Below the pieces are notes generated by a model. That model saw only the letters and a program-made list of their open reading frames with translations, made no database searches and had not been told where the DNA came from. This document shows, in pieces, positions 12,201-24,492 of a DNA stretch of 64,000 nt (position 1 is its first letter; every line of letters starts with the position of its first letter). The stretch is from Harmothoe impar (Eukaryota; Annelida; Polychaeta; Phyllodocida; Polynoidae): assembly GCA_947462335.1 (NCBI GenBank), contig OX381717.1, positions 14,499,166-14,563,165 of the forward strand, read 5' to 3'. The translations under genes were made by a program, and so were the position numbers.

Positions 12201-12961
12201 GGTAAGCAATGATACTAATAGTCTTAATTTACTCTCATCAATGCAGTATCTAAACAGCCTGAGTTGACACTGTGAAGTCTGCAGGTCGCATACAGTTATA
12301 TAAAACAGGCGTTCTAAGGGTCGTAATAAAGTGATAATTTATAACAACAGAGCATGGTGAATTTTTAATTCCAAAATCTTAATTGTTTGAGTCTCCCCCT
12401 CTAGAGGAGATCTAAAAAGGCAGCATTTTGATAAAAACCCTGCTGTTGATCAAATGACTTGTCCAGAAACTAGATAATAGGGCTTTCACATTGTGTATCA
12501 TATTGAAGTATAACTTTAATTCTAGATGATATTTTGTTAGATTGGACTGTGGTGAGACAGAGCGGGCTGCCTGGCCGTCCCTGGGACAGTCAGGTAAGTG
12601 TGTATTGGCTGAATGTTTGGCTTGATTGAGCTGGTAATAAAGTGGCCAATTGGAGATTATTTCAGGCAGGTCATCTCTGTGGTGACTCAAACCCATATCT
12701 GTTATATCATGACTTGACTATTATTCATACAGGAACTCACATACATTAGCTGACCAAAACAATATGGAAAACAGTATATATCTTGATTGTATGTATAGTT
12801 AATGAATCTGAATAAAAACTATTAAAACAAACAAACAAACACTGAACACTCCCTATTGTGTTTTTCCAGGAATTGATGCCAGACAGCTGACCCTCCATGC
12901 TCACTGTGGAAGGAATGTAACAATAAGTGCAGATAGAATGACAGCACGGCTACTTGAGTGA
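9284..12961 (+). CDS. RING-type E3 ligase with giant E/A/G repeat and NHR-like end (copy 1)
   Basis: Exon 1 (9284-11805) starts MSIQPQLELDAKK and carries a complete C3HC4 RING: C24, C27, C39, H41, C44, C47, C60 and C63. It is followed by a TRIM-like DFRTNSLLQTL segment and about 700 residues of an AEAGAE repeat. The exon ends at a GTGAGT donor. I infer exon 2 at 12541-12593 and exon 3 at 12870-12957 or onward to the TGA at 12959-12961. The phases fit exactly (2 nt carried, then 1 nt), leaving the frame open. Exon 3 reads LHAHCGRNVTISADRMTARL, which resembles the start of a Neuralized homology repeat. A RING protein of this type would pass ubiquitin to targets; the NHR would be the binding module. 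Only the first strands of the NHR are seen. Exon 3 may splice on through GTGAGT at 12958 or stop at once. Confidence 0.75.
9602..11800 (+). repeat. 18-bp coding minisatellite in RING gene copy 1
   Basis: The basic unit is gcagaggcaggggcagaa, reading A-E-A-G-A-E, with variant units giving V, S or extra E. A higher-order block starting ggagaggcagaatcagtatc recurs at 10811 and 11588, 777 bases apart and in frame. No stop codon exists in the unit on either strand, which makes a spurious 828-codon S/A/P-rich frame on the minus strand. Confidence 0.9.
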
Positions 12962-12965
12962 GTAG

Positions 12966-13300
12966 CAGTGGCGCATCCAGGATTTTCCAGAGGGGGGGGG
13001 CCCAAACCCTGCCAACCATAGAGTGACTGTCTGTTCCCACGTGCATCGCAAGCTAAGCTCAGCGCAGTGGCCATACATGGGGGGTTGGGGGGCATGCTCC
13101 CCACCCCAAGAAAATACTGATGGTCTAGACTTCAAATGGTGCCTTCTCACACATTTTGGGACACAATATTTTAAGACTCAGGTCTGTGTCTATATGGAAT
13201 TGTCCCCTTCTCTCCCCCCTCTTTTCTCCTCTCTTCTTCTCTTTTGTTTTTTGGGGGGGGGGGGCAAGGCCCGTCGCCCCCCCCCCCCTGGATCCACCAA
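12966..13300. mobile_element. hAT-like MITE (tandem unit 1)
   Basis: Ends cagtggcgcatccag and ctggatccacca are inverted repeats. The flanks read gtgagtag on the left and atgagtag on the right, matching an imperfect 8-bp target duplication as made by hAT transposases. It lies 8 bases after RING exon 3, so it may have removed or displaced the following exon. The interior is G/C homopolymer-rich and non-coding. Confidence 0.65.
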
Positions 13301-13302
13301 TG

Positions 13303-13777
13303 AGTAGCCTACTTCAAAGCTCCAATTGAGCAATCAGATCAAAAAAAGGACAATGCTGTTTAGCTTCAATTAAACATCGCCCTCATCAAAAACAGAGCAT
13401 AATTGATAGAATCCATTATATTAACCCCTGATCGCGTACTTGATATTCCAGCGTTGTGATATTTTTTAGGGCAGTTGAGTTGGGTAATCTAGGACTACTA
13501 CTCAGAACATGCACAGGTATTGTGAAAGAAAGCCTTCAAGGGCCATCCATGTGTAGACCTAAATACATTTATTAGCAGGCATTAGTTGGATGTAATAGGC
13601 CCGATCTCTTATGATGACACATGGTTCAATTGATCTATAATTAGTTTCATCAGGACCATTGATAGAATCCATCATGAAAATATAATGGTTTATTTCTTTC
13701 AACCCCTGATCCTGTATTTGATCTATCAGCCCTGAGGTTAGGTTTGATGCTGTAGTAATGACGTCCAGACTCCTGAA
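13303..13777. other. Non-coding stretch between MITE and LINE fragment
   Basis: No gene seen. Parts may be the 5' portion of the decayed LINE that becomes recognisable downstream. The stretch is repeated at 19839-20315. Confidence 0.4.
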
Positions 13778-14954
13778 GCCACATGCACGGTTTGTCGTAC
13801 GTGTCGACACGAGGGCACACCGTCTTAGGATTGCCAAGACATATAACTTTTATCATTAACCTAGTGTGAAGGACATCCACTTTCCCTGATACATGGAAAA
13901 TAGCCACTGTTACCCCTCTGCCCAAATGTGGTAATCCCTCAGATGTGAACAACCTAAGGCCAATCTCTATATTACCTCTACCTTCCAAAATTGTTGAAAA
14001 AAATCCTGCATAAACAAATAATGAATCATTTAATAAAAAATAATATTCTTTCTGAAAATCAAGATGGTTTTAGGCCCGGACGTTCAACATTAAACAGCTT
14101 AATCAAATTTACTGACAATATTTATAAAGCCTCAAATAAAGATATATAGTTACAACTGCCATCTTTTTAGACTTCAGAAAAGCACTCAATACAATAAACG
14201 ATTTAATTTTAATAAACAAATTAGGAAAAATAGGCTACAGACAATCTTCCAGAAATTTAATAGAAAATTACTTAACAAACAGAGTCCAGGCCACCAAAGC
14301 TAATGGGATAATATCTGATACACTCAAGATCCCCTGTGGGGTACCCCAAGGATCAGTTCTTGGCCCCTTGTTATTTATTATATATATATTAATGACCTTG
14401 GTTTCCCCTTAAAAAATATGTGTGGCAATATGTATTGTCAACATTATGCAGATGACACTGTGCTTTACTACCCCAATAATAATCTATCTCCAAATGTGGA
14501 AAATACTATAAATTCAGACCTGGGAGTGGTAAATACATGGTGCAAAGCAAATAAGTTGTCATTAAATGCAAAGAAAACCAAGGTCATGTAAATTGGGACA
14601 GTTGCCAATATCAAGACCATGCCAAAGGCACATACATATAGATATCTTGATATTACTATAGATAGCAATTTAGACTTTAAAGCACATACAAAGGGAGTCA
14701 CAAGAAATGTCAATCACAAAGTCAGGCTGCTCAGAAGGGTAAGAAGAAAGATGGCTGAGAAAACAAGTGCAAAAGTCCTCACTTCTTTGATACTTCCAGC
14801 AATTGATTATGGAGATGTTCTATATTGTGTTTCCGTGGAAAATTTACAATATGCTTTTAATAGAGGCCTAAAAACTACCTATAATGAGGATGAATTTCAT
14901 GTAGATGTACAAAAAGTGTGGTGTAAATACATTGGAGGTCAGAAGGAAAAGTAG
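13778..14954 (+). pseudogene. Decayed CR1/L2/Jockey-type reverse transcriptase (unit 1)
   Basis: Across several frames the plus strand shows ordered RT blocks: TWKIATVTPLPKCG and LRPISILPL near 13890-13980, DGFRPGRSTL near 14065, CGVPQGSVLGPLLF near 14335, YADDTVLYY near 14448, and the ITIDSNLDFKAH ... LPAIDYGDVLY segment at 14640-14830. YADD is the polymerase catalytic motif. Stops and frameshifts separate the blocks, so no functional protein is possible. No endonuclease domain is visible upstream. Confidence 0.85.
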
Positions 14955-16001
14955 AAAGAGACAGGTTCCAGAGGTGGAATAAAAAAAGGTTCAAGGACAT
15001 TAAACCGCCCAGAGAACAGAAATTGAGTCTGGTCTCAATGTTAATGGTACAGGTACTCCGCCCGTTCCCTCTATTTTTTCCTCATCCACATTATTAATTA
15101 TATGTTTTAATTTCCCGAATTTTTGCTCTCATGTGAACCCTGTCATCTGTTCACATATAATTGGAATAACACCTCCAAAATTGGCAATTACATCAGCTTA
15201 GGGCTAATAACATCAGCCTTCTTTTATATATTGAAGATTAATTATTATTTGATCATTTTGTATAATGTAACAAGGTAATATAAGCTTTTTATGTCTTCTT
15301 CCATATACATCTTGGATGAGGACCTACCGTCACTTTGCCCAAGCACTGTTGCGGCTCCATAATAGAAGTATAATAATTCTATATGAATCCATATGAAATA
15401 TTATATGCATTGTTCAGAATATTTTACAAAACCCCCAAGGTAATTTTGTATCTCTAATATGAATATCACCTCTATTAGGATATGCGCATAAATTGCCAGG
15501 CCGTGTGTAATGCAAGTAAAATAAAAGAATTAACAACAACAACAACATTCTGCAACTGCTTTCATATAGCAGCCTGGTAAATTGAAATAGTGACTAACAT
15601 AAAACCTCGCGTATAAGCCTAACTCGCGTATAAGCCGCACCTAGACTTTAGGCCAATGCTATAAGCTACAATGGAAGTCTGATTATGGTGGCTTTGATAC
15701 TGTACTATAATGAAGTGGCTAAAACCCCGACTCTGGGCAGATGCTTCAATCTGCACCAGCAATCCGACTTGCGGACTAGCCGCTGCTTATACACAAGGTT
15801 TTACAGTAGCCTTTATAACATGGCTACATTCAAGGTACAGTGCATACTTAGGGATCGATACAGTTTTACCATGGAACAACCAAAAGATCATTCACACAGC
15901 CATGAACCAGGTGACAGCTAACCAGGAGTCCCTTGTCAGTGCTTGACACAGACCCGTAGTGCTATTTAGTATACACCAACAGCGATTTTGCCACACTGTG
16001 G
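14955..16001. other. LINE 3' tail and unassigned sequence to the tandem junction
   Basis: Immediately after the RT fragment the text resembles a LINE 3' end. A similar but diverged stretch (ccagaggt...ggttcaagga) is seen at 23670-23705. The remainder, including tcgcgtataagcc repeats at 15607-15640, holds no supported gene. Confidence 0.4.
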
Positions 16002-19000
16002 TGTCCCTGCTGTAACAAGGACACTCCTGTACCTGATGGTGTCCAGGGGCTCCAAGTGGACTTCAGAACCAACTCCCTGCTGCAGACTCTGTGCCAAGGC
16101 CACAACACTGGGGAGGTGGGAGAGTGTGATGCAGTAGTAGGGCCAGCAGCAGCAGAAGCAGAAGGGGCAGGGGCAGAAGCAGAAGCAGCTGAAGCAGCAG
16201 AAGGGGCAGGGGCAGAAGCAGCAGCAGAAGCAGGGGCAGAAGCAGCAGAAGAAGCAGAGGCAGAAGAGTCAGGGGCAGAAGCAGCAGAGGCAGGGGCAGA
16301 AGCAGCAGAAGCGGCAGAGGCAGGGGCAGAAGGGGCAGGGGCAGAAGCAGAATCAGCAGCAGAGGCAGAAGAGTCAGGGGCAGAGGCAGCAGAAGAAGCA
16401 GAGGCAGAAGAGTCAGGGGCAGAAGCAGCAGAGGCAGGGGCAGAAGCAGCAGAAGCAGGAGAGGCAGGGGCAGAAGCAGCAGAGGCAGGGGCAGAAGCAG
16501 CAGAGGCAGGGGCAGAAGCAGCAGAAGCAGGAGAGGCAGGGGCAGAAGCAGCAGAGGCAGGGGCAGAAGCAGTAGAGGCAGGGGCAGAAGCAGGAGAGGC
16601 AGGGGCAGAAGCAGCAGAGGCAGGGGCAGAAGCAGTAGAGGCAGGGGCAGAAGCAGGAGAGGCAGGGGCAGAAGCAGGAGAGGCAGGGGCAGAAGCAGCA
16701 GAGGCAGGGGCAGAAGCAGCAGAAGCAGGAGAGGCAGGGGCAGAAGCAGCAGAGGCAGGGGCAGAAGCAGTAGAGGCAGGGGCAGAAGCAGGAGAGGCAG
16801 GGGCAGAAGCAGCAGAGGCAGGGGCAGAAGCAGCAGAGGCAGGGGCAGAAGCAGCAGAAGCAGTAGAGGCAGGGGCAGAAGCAGGAGAGGCAGGGGCAGA
16901 AGCAGCAGAGGCAGGGGCAGAAGCAGTAGAGGCAGGGGCAGAAGCAGGAGAGGCAGGGGCAGAAGCAGCAGAGGCAGGGGCAGAAGCAGCAGAGGCAGGG
17001 GCAGAAGCAGCAGAGGCAGGGGCAGAAGCAGCAGAGGCAGGGGCAGAAGCAGCAGAGGCAGGGGCAGAAGCAGCAGAAGCAGGAGAGGCAGGGGCAGAAG
17101 CAGGAGAGGCAGGGGCAGAAGCAGCAGAGGCAGGGGCAGAAGCAGGAGAGGCAGGGGCAGAAGCAGCAGAGGCAGGGGCAGAAGCAGTAGAGGCAGGGGC
17201 AGAAGCAGCAGAGGCAGGGGCAGAAGCAGCAGAAGCAGGAGAGGCAGGGGCAGAAGCAGCAGAGGCAGGGGCAGAAGCAGTAGAGGCAGGGGCAGAAGCA
17301 GGAGAGGCAGGGGCAGAAGCAGCAGAGGCAGGGGCAGAAGCAGTAGAGGCAGGAGAGGCAGAATCAGTATCAGCAGCAGAGGCAGAAGAGTCAGGGGCAG
17401 AGGCAGAGGCAGAAGAGTCAGGGGCAGAAGCAGCAGAGGCAGAAGAGTCAGGGGCAGAAACAGCAGAGGCAGGGGCAGAAGCAGTAGAGGCAGGGGCAGA
17501 AGCAGTAGAGGCAGGGGCAGAAGCAGCAGAGGCAGGGGCAGAAGCAGTAGAGGTAGGGGCAGAAGCAGGAGAGGCAGGGGCAGAAGCAGGAGAGGCAGGG
17601 GCAGAAGCAGTAGAGGCAGGGGCAGAAGCAGCAGAAGCAGGAGAGGCAGGGGCAGAAGCAGCAGAGGCAGGGGCAGAAGCAGTAGAGGCAGGGGCAGAAG
17701 CAGGAGAGGCAGGGGCAGAAGCAGGAGAGGCAGGGGCAGAAGCAGCAGAGGCAGGGGCAGAAGCAGGAGAGGCAGGGGCAGAAGCAGCAGAGGCAGGGGC
17801 AGAAGCAGCAGAAGCAGGAGAGGCAGGGGCAGAAGCAGGAGAGGCAGGGGCAGAAGCAGCAGAGGCAGGGGCAGAAGCAGGAGAGGCAGGGGCAGAAGCA
17901 GGAGAGGCAGGGGCAGAAGCAGCAGAGGCAGGGGCAGAAGCAGTAGAGGCAGGGGCAGAAGCAGCAGAGGCAGGGGCAGAAGCAGCAGAAGCAGGAGAGG
18001 CAGGGGCAGAAGCAGCAGAGGCAGGGGCAGAAGCAGTAGAGGCAGGGGCAGAAGCAGGAGAGGCAGGGGCAGAAGCAGCAGAGGCAGGGGCAGAAGCAGC
18101 AGAGGCAGGGGCAGAAGCAGTAGAGGCAGGAGAGGCAGAATCAGTATCAGCAGCAGAGGCAGAAGAGTCAGGGGCAGAGGCAGAGGCAGAAGAGTCAGGG
18201 GCAGAAGCAGCAGAGGCAGAAGAGTCAGGGGCAGAAACAGCAGAGGCAGGGGCAGAAGCAGTAGAGGCAGAAGGAGCAGGGGACGAAGCAGCAGAAGCAG
18301 AAGAGGCAGAAGAAGCAGGAGAAGCAGCAGAAGCAGAAGCAGAACTGTGAGTAAATATAGTGTACATACCTAGCAAAACAGGGCCGACCATATATAAAAA
18401 TCCAATTTGAAAAGAAAATTTGGACATTTTGTGGCTACTTTACAGTTCACCTGAAGTTCTGCAAGTTTATGCGAGTGGGCCCGGAGTCAATTTCTTGATA
18501 CTTCTTAGACTAAAGTTTAAAAAGAAAATCAAAAAGACCATGTAACCTGAAGGACACCATTTTGGCCTGAGAAATGACAAATTGTTACGCTTTATGGGAG
18601 AAGCTGAGTTGAGGTTGAGTTTTGACTTTATTGGAATCAAGTTATCTTAGACATTACAGAGGTTTTTCAAGAAATGCCAAGATGGTACTAAATATTCTAA
18701 TTGAAACATATTATGATTAGATCAACAGTCTTTCAGTCAGTGGTAAGCAATGATACTAATAGTCTTAATTTACTCTCATCAATGCAGTATCTAAACAGCC
18801 TGAGTTGACACTGTGAAGTCTGCAGGTCGCATACAGTTATATAAAACAGGCGTTCTAAGGGTCGTAATAAAGTGATAATTTATAACAACAGAGCATGGTG
18901 AATTTTTAATTCCAAAATCTTAATTGTTTGAGTCTCCCCCTCTAGAGGAGATCTAAAAAGGCAGCATTTTGATAAAAACCCTGCTGTTGATCAAATGACT

Positions 19001-19502
19001 TGTCCAGAAACTAGATAATAGGGCTTTCACATTGTGTATCATATTGAAGTATAACTTTAATTCTAGATGATATTTTGTTAGATTGGACTGTGGTGAGACA
19101 GAGCGGGCTGCCTGGCCGTCCCTGGGACAGTCAGGTAAGTGTGTATTGGCTGAATGTTTGGCTTGATTGAGCTGGTAATAAAGTGGCCAATTGGAGATTA
19201 TTTCAGGCAGGTCATCTCTGTGGTGACTCAAACCCATATCTGTTATATCATGACTTGACTATTATTCATACAGGAACTCACATACATTAGCTGACCAAAA
19301 CAATATGGAAAACAGTATATATCTTGATTGTATGTATAGTTAATGAATCTGAATAAAAACTATTAAAACAAACAAACAAACACTGAACACTCCCTATTGT
19401 GTTTTTCCAGGAATTGATGCCAGACAGCTGACCCTCCATGCTCACTGTGGAAGGAATGTAACAATAAGTGCAGATAGAATGACAGCACGGCTACTTGAGT
19501 GA
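16002..19502 (+). pseudogene. Headless RING gene copy 2 (exon 1 truncated)
   Basis: The copy starts in the middle of the RING at the last zinc-ligand pair (CPCCNKDTPVP), so six of eight ligands, the start codon and the promoter are missing. The rest is preserved: the E/A/G repeat to the GTGAGT donor at 18347, exon 2 at 19082-19134 and exon 3 at 19411-19498. These could still serve as alternative downstream exons for transcripts from copy 1. As an independent gene it is dead unless a new promoter was acquired. Confidence 0.85.
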
Positions 19503-19506
19503 GTAG

Positions 19507-19838
19507 CAGTGGCGCATCCAGGATTTTCCAGAGGGGGGGGCCCAAACCCTGCCAACCATAGAGTGACTGTCTGTTCCCACGTGCATCGCAAGCTAAGCTC
19601 AGCGCAGTGGCCATACATGGGGGGTTGGGGGGCATGCTCCCCACCCCAAGAAAATACTGATGGTCTAGACTTCAAATGGTGCCTTCTCACACATTTTGGG
19701 ACACAATATTTTAAGACTCAGGTCTGTGTCTATATGGAATTGTCCCCTTCTCTCCCCCCTCTTTTCTCCTCTCTTCTTCTCTTTTGTTTTTGGGGGGGGG
19801 GGGCAAGGCCCGTCGCCCCCCCCCCCTGGATCCACCAA
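19507..19838. mobile_element. hAT-like MITE (tandem unit 2)
   Basis: Duplicate of the element at 12966-13300, differing by poly-G and poly-C run lengths only. Confidence 0.65.
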
Positions 19839-20315
19839 TGAGTAGCCTACTTCAAAGCTCCAATTGAGCAATCAGATCAAAAAAAGGACAATGCTGTTTA
19901 GCTTCAATTAAACATCGCCCTCATCAAAAACAGAGCATAATTGATAGAATCCATTATATTAACCCCTGATCGCGTACTTGATATTCCAGCGTTGTGATAT
20001 TTTTTAGGGCAGTTGAGTTGGGTAATCTAGGACTACTACTCAGAACATGCACAGGTATTGTGAAAGAAAGCCTTCAAGGGCCATCCATGTGTAGACCTAA
20101 ATACATTTATTAGCAGGCATTAGTTGGATGTAATAGGCCCGATCTCTTATGATGACACATGGTTCAATTGATCTATAATTAGTTTCATCAGGACCATTGA
20201 TAGAATCCATCATGAAAATATAATGGTTTATTTCTTTCAACCCCTGATCCTGTATTTGATCTATCAGCCCTGAGGTTAGGTTTGATGCTGTAGTAATGAC
20301 GTCCAGACTCCTGAA

Positions 20316-21492
20316 GCCACATGCACGGTTTGTCGTACGTGTCGACACGAGGGCACACCGTCTTAGGATTGCCAAGACATATAACTTTTATCATTAACCT
20401 AGTGTGAAGGACATCCACTTTCCCTGATACATGGAAAATAGCCACTGTTACCCCTCTGCCCAAATGTGGTAATCCCTCAGATGTGAACAACCTAAGGCCA
20501 ATCTCTATATTACCTCTACCTTCCAAAATTGTTGAAAAAAATCCTGCATAAACAAATAATGAATCATTTAATAAAAAATAATATTCTTTCTGAAAATCAA
20601 GATGGTTTTAGGCCCGGACGTTCAACATTAAACAGCTTAATCAAATTTACTGACAATATTTATAAAGCCTCAAATAAAGATATATAGTTACAACTGCCAT
20701 CTTTTTAGACTTCAGAAAAGCACTCAATACAATAAACGATTTAATTTTAATAAACAAATTAGGAAAAATAGGCTACAGACAATCTTCCAGAAATTTAATA
20801 GAAAATTACTTAACAAACAGAGTCCAGGCCACCAAAGCTAATGGGATAATATCTGATACACTCAAGATCCCCTGTGGGGTACCCCAAGGATCAGTTCTTG
20901 GCCCCTTGTTATTTATTATATATATATTAATGACCTTGGTTTCCCCTTAAAAAATATGTGTGGCAATATGTATTGTCAACATTATGCAGATGACACTGTG
21001 CTTTACTACCCCAATAATAATCTATCTCCAAATGTGGAAAATACTATAAATTCAGACCTGGGAGTGGTAAATACATGGTGCAAAGCAAATAAGTTGTCAT
21101 TAAATGCAAAGAAAACCAAGGTCATGTAAATTGGGACAGTTGCCAATATCAAGACCATGCCAAAGGCACATACATATAGATATCTTGATATTACTATAGA
21201 TAGCAATTTAGACTTTAAAGCACATACAAAGGGAGTCACAAGAAATGTCAATCACAAAGTCAGGCTGCTCAGAAGGGTAAGAAGAAAGATGGCTGAGAAA
21301 ACAAGTGCAAAAGTCCTCACTTCTTTGATACTTCCAGCAATTGATTATGGAGATGTTCTATATTGTGTTTCCGTGGAAAATTTACAATATGCTTTTAATA
21401 GAGGCCTAAAAACTACCTATAATGAGGATGAATTTCATGTAGATGTACAAAAAGTGTGGTGTAAATACATTGGAGGTCAGAAGGAAAAGTAG
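20316..21492 (+). pseudogene. Decayed LINE reverse transcriptase (unit 2)
   Basis: Copy of 13778-14954 made by the tandem duplication. It has the same blocks and the same stops, including GVPQGSVLGPLL and YADDTVLYY. That the two copies share every break shows decay preceded duplication. Confidence 0.85.
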
Positions 21493-22904
21493 AAAGAGAC
21501 AGGTTCCAGAGGTGGAATAAAAAAAGGTTCAAGGACATTAAACCGCCCAGAGAACAGAAATTGAGTCTGGTCTCAATGTTAATGGTACAGGTACTCCGCC
21601 CGTTCCCTCTATTTTTTCCTCATCCACATTATTAATTATATGTTTTAATTTCCCGAATTTTTGCTCTCATGTGAACCCTGTCATCTGTTCACATATAATT
21701 GGAATAACACCTCCAAAATTGGCAATTACATCAGCTTAGGGCTAATAACATCAGCCTTCTTTTATATATTGAAGATTAATTATTATTTGATCATTTTGTA
21801 TAATGTAACAAGGTAATATAAGCTTTTTATGTCTTCTTCCATATACATCTTGGATGAGGACCTACCGTCACTTTGCCCAAGCACTGTTGCGGCTCCATAA
21901 TAGAAGTATAATAATTCTATATGAATCCATATGAAATATTATATGCATTGTTCAGAATATTTTACAAAACCCCCAAGGTAATTTTGTATCTCTAATATGA
22001 ATATCACCTCTATTAGGATATGCGCATAAATTGCCAGGCCGTGTGTAATGCAAGTAAAATAAAAGAATTAACAACAACAACAACATTCTGCAACTGCTTT
22101 CATATAGCAGCCTGGTAAATTGAAATAGTGACTAACATAAAACCTCGCGTATAAGCCTAACTCGCGTATAAGCCGCACCTAGACTTTAGGCCAATGCTAT
22201 AAGCTACAATGGAAGTCTGATTATGGTGGCTTTGATACTGTACTATAATGAAGTGGCTAAAACCCCGACTCTGGGCAGATGCTTCAATCTGCACCAGCAA
22301 TCCGACTTGCGGACTAGCCGCTGCTTATACACAAGGTTTTACAGTAGCCTTTATAACATGGCTACATTCAAGGTACAGTGCATACTTAGGGATCGATACA
22401 GTTTTACCATGGAACAACCAAAAGATCATTCACACAGCCATGAACCAGGTGACAGCTAACCAGGAGTCCCTTGTCAGTGCTTGACACAGACCCGTAGTGC
22501 TATTTAGTATACACCAACAGCGATTTTGCCACACTGTAGTGTTAAACTGAGATGCATGAGTCAATGTGCATACAGCTTAAATTAAAACGAGTTTGTGATC
22601 ATTCTTACAAATCAGTGGAATAAACTAATGATATAATGTATCAGATGGATATCCCTTCTAATGGCCTGTGGATCACCTGGTTACTCTTGTGTTGCATTTA
22701 GGAGATAATAGGAGTTAACCTCCCCCCCCCCACCATGCACTATATGTCCCAAGGTGTGTGTGTAAGTGCCCAGCCCCCCCCCCCCCCCCCACCAGCCCAG
22801 TAGCTTTCACACTCAGCAGCAGTGTAGTGTCATGCTATAGCGCTACGTTATATGTAGAGACAGTGTACGTGCCAATGCTGCAGTGGACCATACCTGTGAA
22901 CACA

Positions 22905-23075
22905 GACCTATTGGTTTGTGGTGTGGCATTGTACCATGAGCAGGTGTATTCTACATAGACAGCTGGTCACTTGGGATGACCACCGTGACTTTACAGGGGG
23001 GCAGGAGTTTAACAATGCAGATCTCTCTATCACGGAAACCTCTGGTTTGATCAGCTGGGGGTAATGCTGGGAGTA
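22905..23075 (+). promoter_or_regulatory. Relic copy of the precursor gene's upstream region
   Basis: The order of blocks gagcaggtgta, tagacagctggtcacttg, gtttgactag/gtttgatcag ctggtaggtatt and ctgggagt matches 25235-25390, directly upstream of the peptide-precursor TATA box, at roughly 60-70% identity by eye. No signal-peptide exon follows, so this looks like the surviving promoter of a lost or moved paralogue. Confidence 0.45.
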
Positions 23076-24285
23076 GTTAACCCTTTAAGGGATGCATAGT
23101 ACAATAATGCATAAAAGCCTTTATCCTCTCAATGGATATTGATAGTACTGATGTTAGAGACATAGGAACCAGAGCTCTTATGAACATCTAGTTAAGATAA
23201 TCAGTAAAAGAATCTGTTTATGGAAAAGTTATAAGTTTAGGGTCTCCTCTATCTGGAATTATCTCAATCAAGGGCACATTAAGGTGACACGGTCCAATGA
23301 TTTGGACTCAAAAAGTCAATTTGGTCAAAATGAACCAGAATGTTTAATATGGCCATAGTTCATGTCCCACCTACCTTATTTATGGCTACACCCCATAATT
23401 CAGCCTAGAATTCAGCTAATTATCAGTTTTATGCTCAATTTATAATTAAGATGTTTGGAGTGCACACTGTAATTTAACCCATTGAAAATACAATGTAAAA
23501 TGTTAAACCTGTGCTCTAGGGACCCTCAATGTTGCCTCTTATTGCCTATCAATTATATTTTATTGCGCCCCATTCTCCAAATGTATTACTGTAATAGCAC
23601 TTGTAACACATTTAAGTTGAATTAAAGACATGGAAAAAATGTGACCATCTCACTTTAAGAAAAAGAAGAATTCCAGAGGTAGAACACCAAGAGGTTCAAG
23701 GATATGTTACATATATAATGAAACAAGTTGTGTACACAGCAGAATGGGTCAGGTTACCACTCACTACCTCCTCTTTATTTTACCTAATAATAAATAAGTT
23801 TGTATTTCTTTCTTGTACATTTTGATCTCAATGTGGACACAAATCTATCCACCAAATTGAAATAACATCACCAATTACTATTGTTTACTGCAACAATCAA
23901 AGGCAACAACATTTAACCTGGGCAATAACTTCAAGGATATGTACCTTTATTCTAAAAATAGTAATGCAAAACTAGACTAAACCACATCTTTAAAGCATTG
24001 CGTTGTAAATTCTAAGCATTCTGCATACATAATGATCATTTTATGAAGCTTTTGGGTTATTAAAGTAATTTATTCACTTTTATACCCTTTCAAATGCCAT
24101 TTATTATTTCATACATGAAAGCTCCTGATGAATGTCACAAAATTCCTAAAATAGCTATGATTATTATATCAAAATATACAATGCTCTAAAATGCTCAATT
24201 TTGCTCAAAATCATCCATATTCTTTTGGTGTCGCAGATCAGCATACCTCTACCAAAACTGGTGTTATTCTGGCATATTTAAGCTG

Positions 24286-24492
24286 CTGTAAACATACTTT
24301 ATTTTGCGCTGTACACATTTTCGCGATTTTCGCAGAAATGAAAATTCGCGAAAATAAGGACAGAGCGAATATTTATCCAGTATAGGTACAGAACTCCCAT
24401 ATTACAAAATGTGCGAATTTAAATATGTGCGAAATTGTACTTTATGGTATACTCGCAAAAATATACATGCGGGAAATAAAGTATGTTTACAG
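24286..24492. mobile_element. MITE with 19-bp TIR
   Basis: Ends CTGTAAACATACTTTATTT and its exact complement, with an interior rich in ttcgcga and cgcgaaaat. It is short and non-coding, and the right flank begins TA, as expected for a Tc1/mariner-type insertion; the left flank is not clear. Confidence 0.7.

Larger units (their letters stand above)
1..12840. repeat. Segmental duplication, copy A
   Basis: This block matches 35492-63830 in the same orientation, from the shared first bases (tggtaacgggcgaccgt) through the CRAL-TRIO gene and the RING gene to the sequence after RING exon 2. Copy A is the more compact version: most transposons seen in copy B are absent here, so it provides empty sites. 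Exceptions are a MITE-like stretch at about 2440-2920, larger here than in B, and the tandem duplication that starts at 9461. Alignment was by eye; I estimate well above 90% identity outside indels. Confidence 0.9.
9461..16001. repeat. 6.54-kb tandem duplication, unit 1
   Basis: Unit 1 begins inside the RING domain of the first gene (at tgtccctgctgtaacaagg) and ends at gccacactgtg. It is followed directly by unit 2, with almost no microhomology at the join. The offset is 6541 bases before about 13.0 kb and 6538 after, from homopolymer length differences near 12990-13280. Inside the coding repeat I saw only one base difference (near 11357). Confidence 0.9.
16002..22536. repeat. 6.54-kb tandem duplication, unit 2
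   Basis: This is a head-to-tail copy of 9461-16001. It ends at gccacactgt, after which unique sequence (agtgttaaactgag) resumes. The near-identity implies a very recent event, a segregating copy-number variant, or an assembly error from two haplotypes. Confidence 0.9.

Noticed and set aside
13778..14954. Functional LINE reverse transcriptase
   Set aside because: Stops and frameshifts between every conserved block; no endonuclease region.
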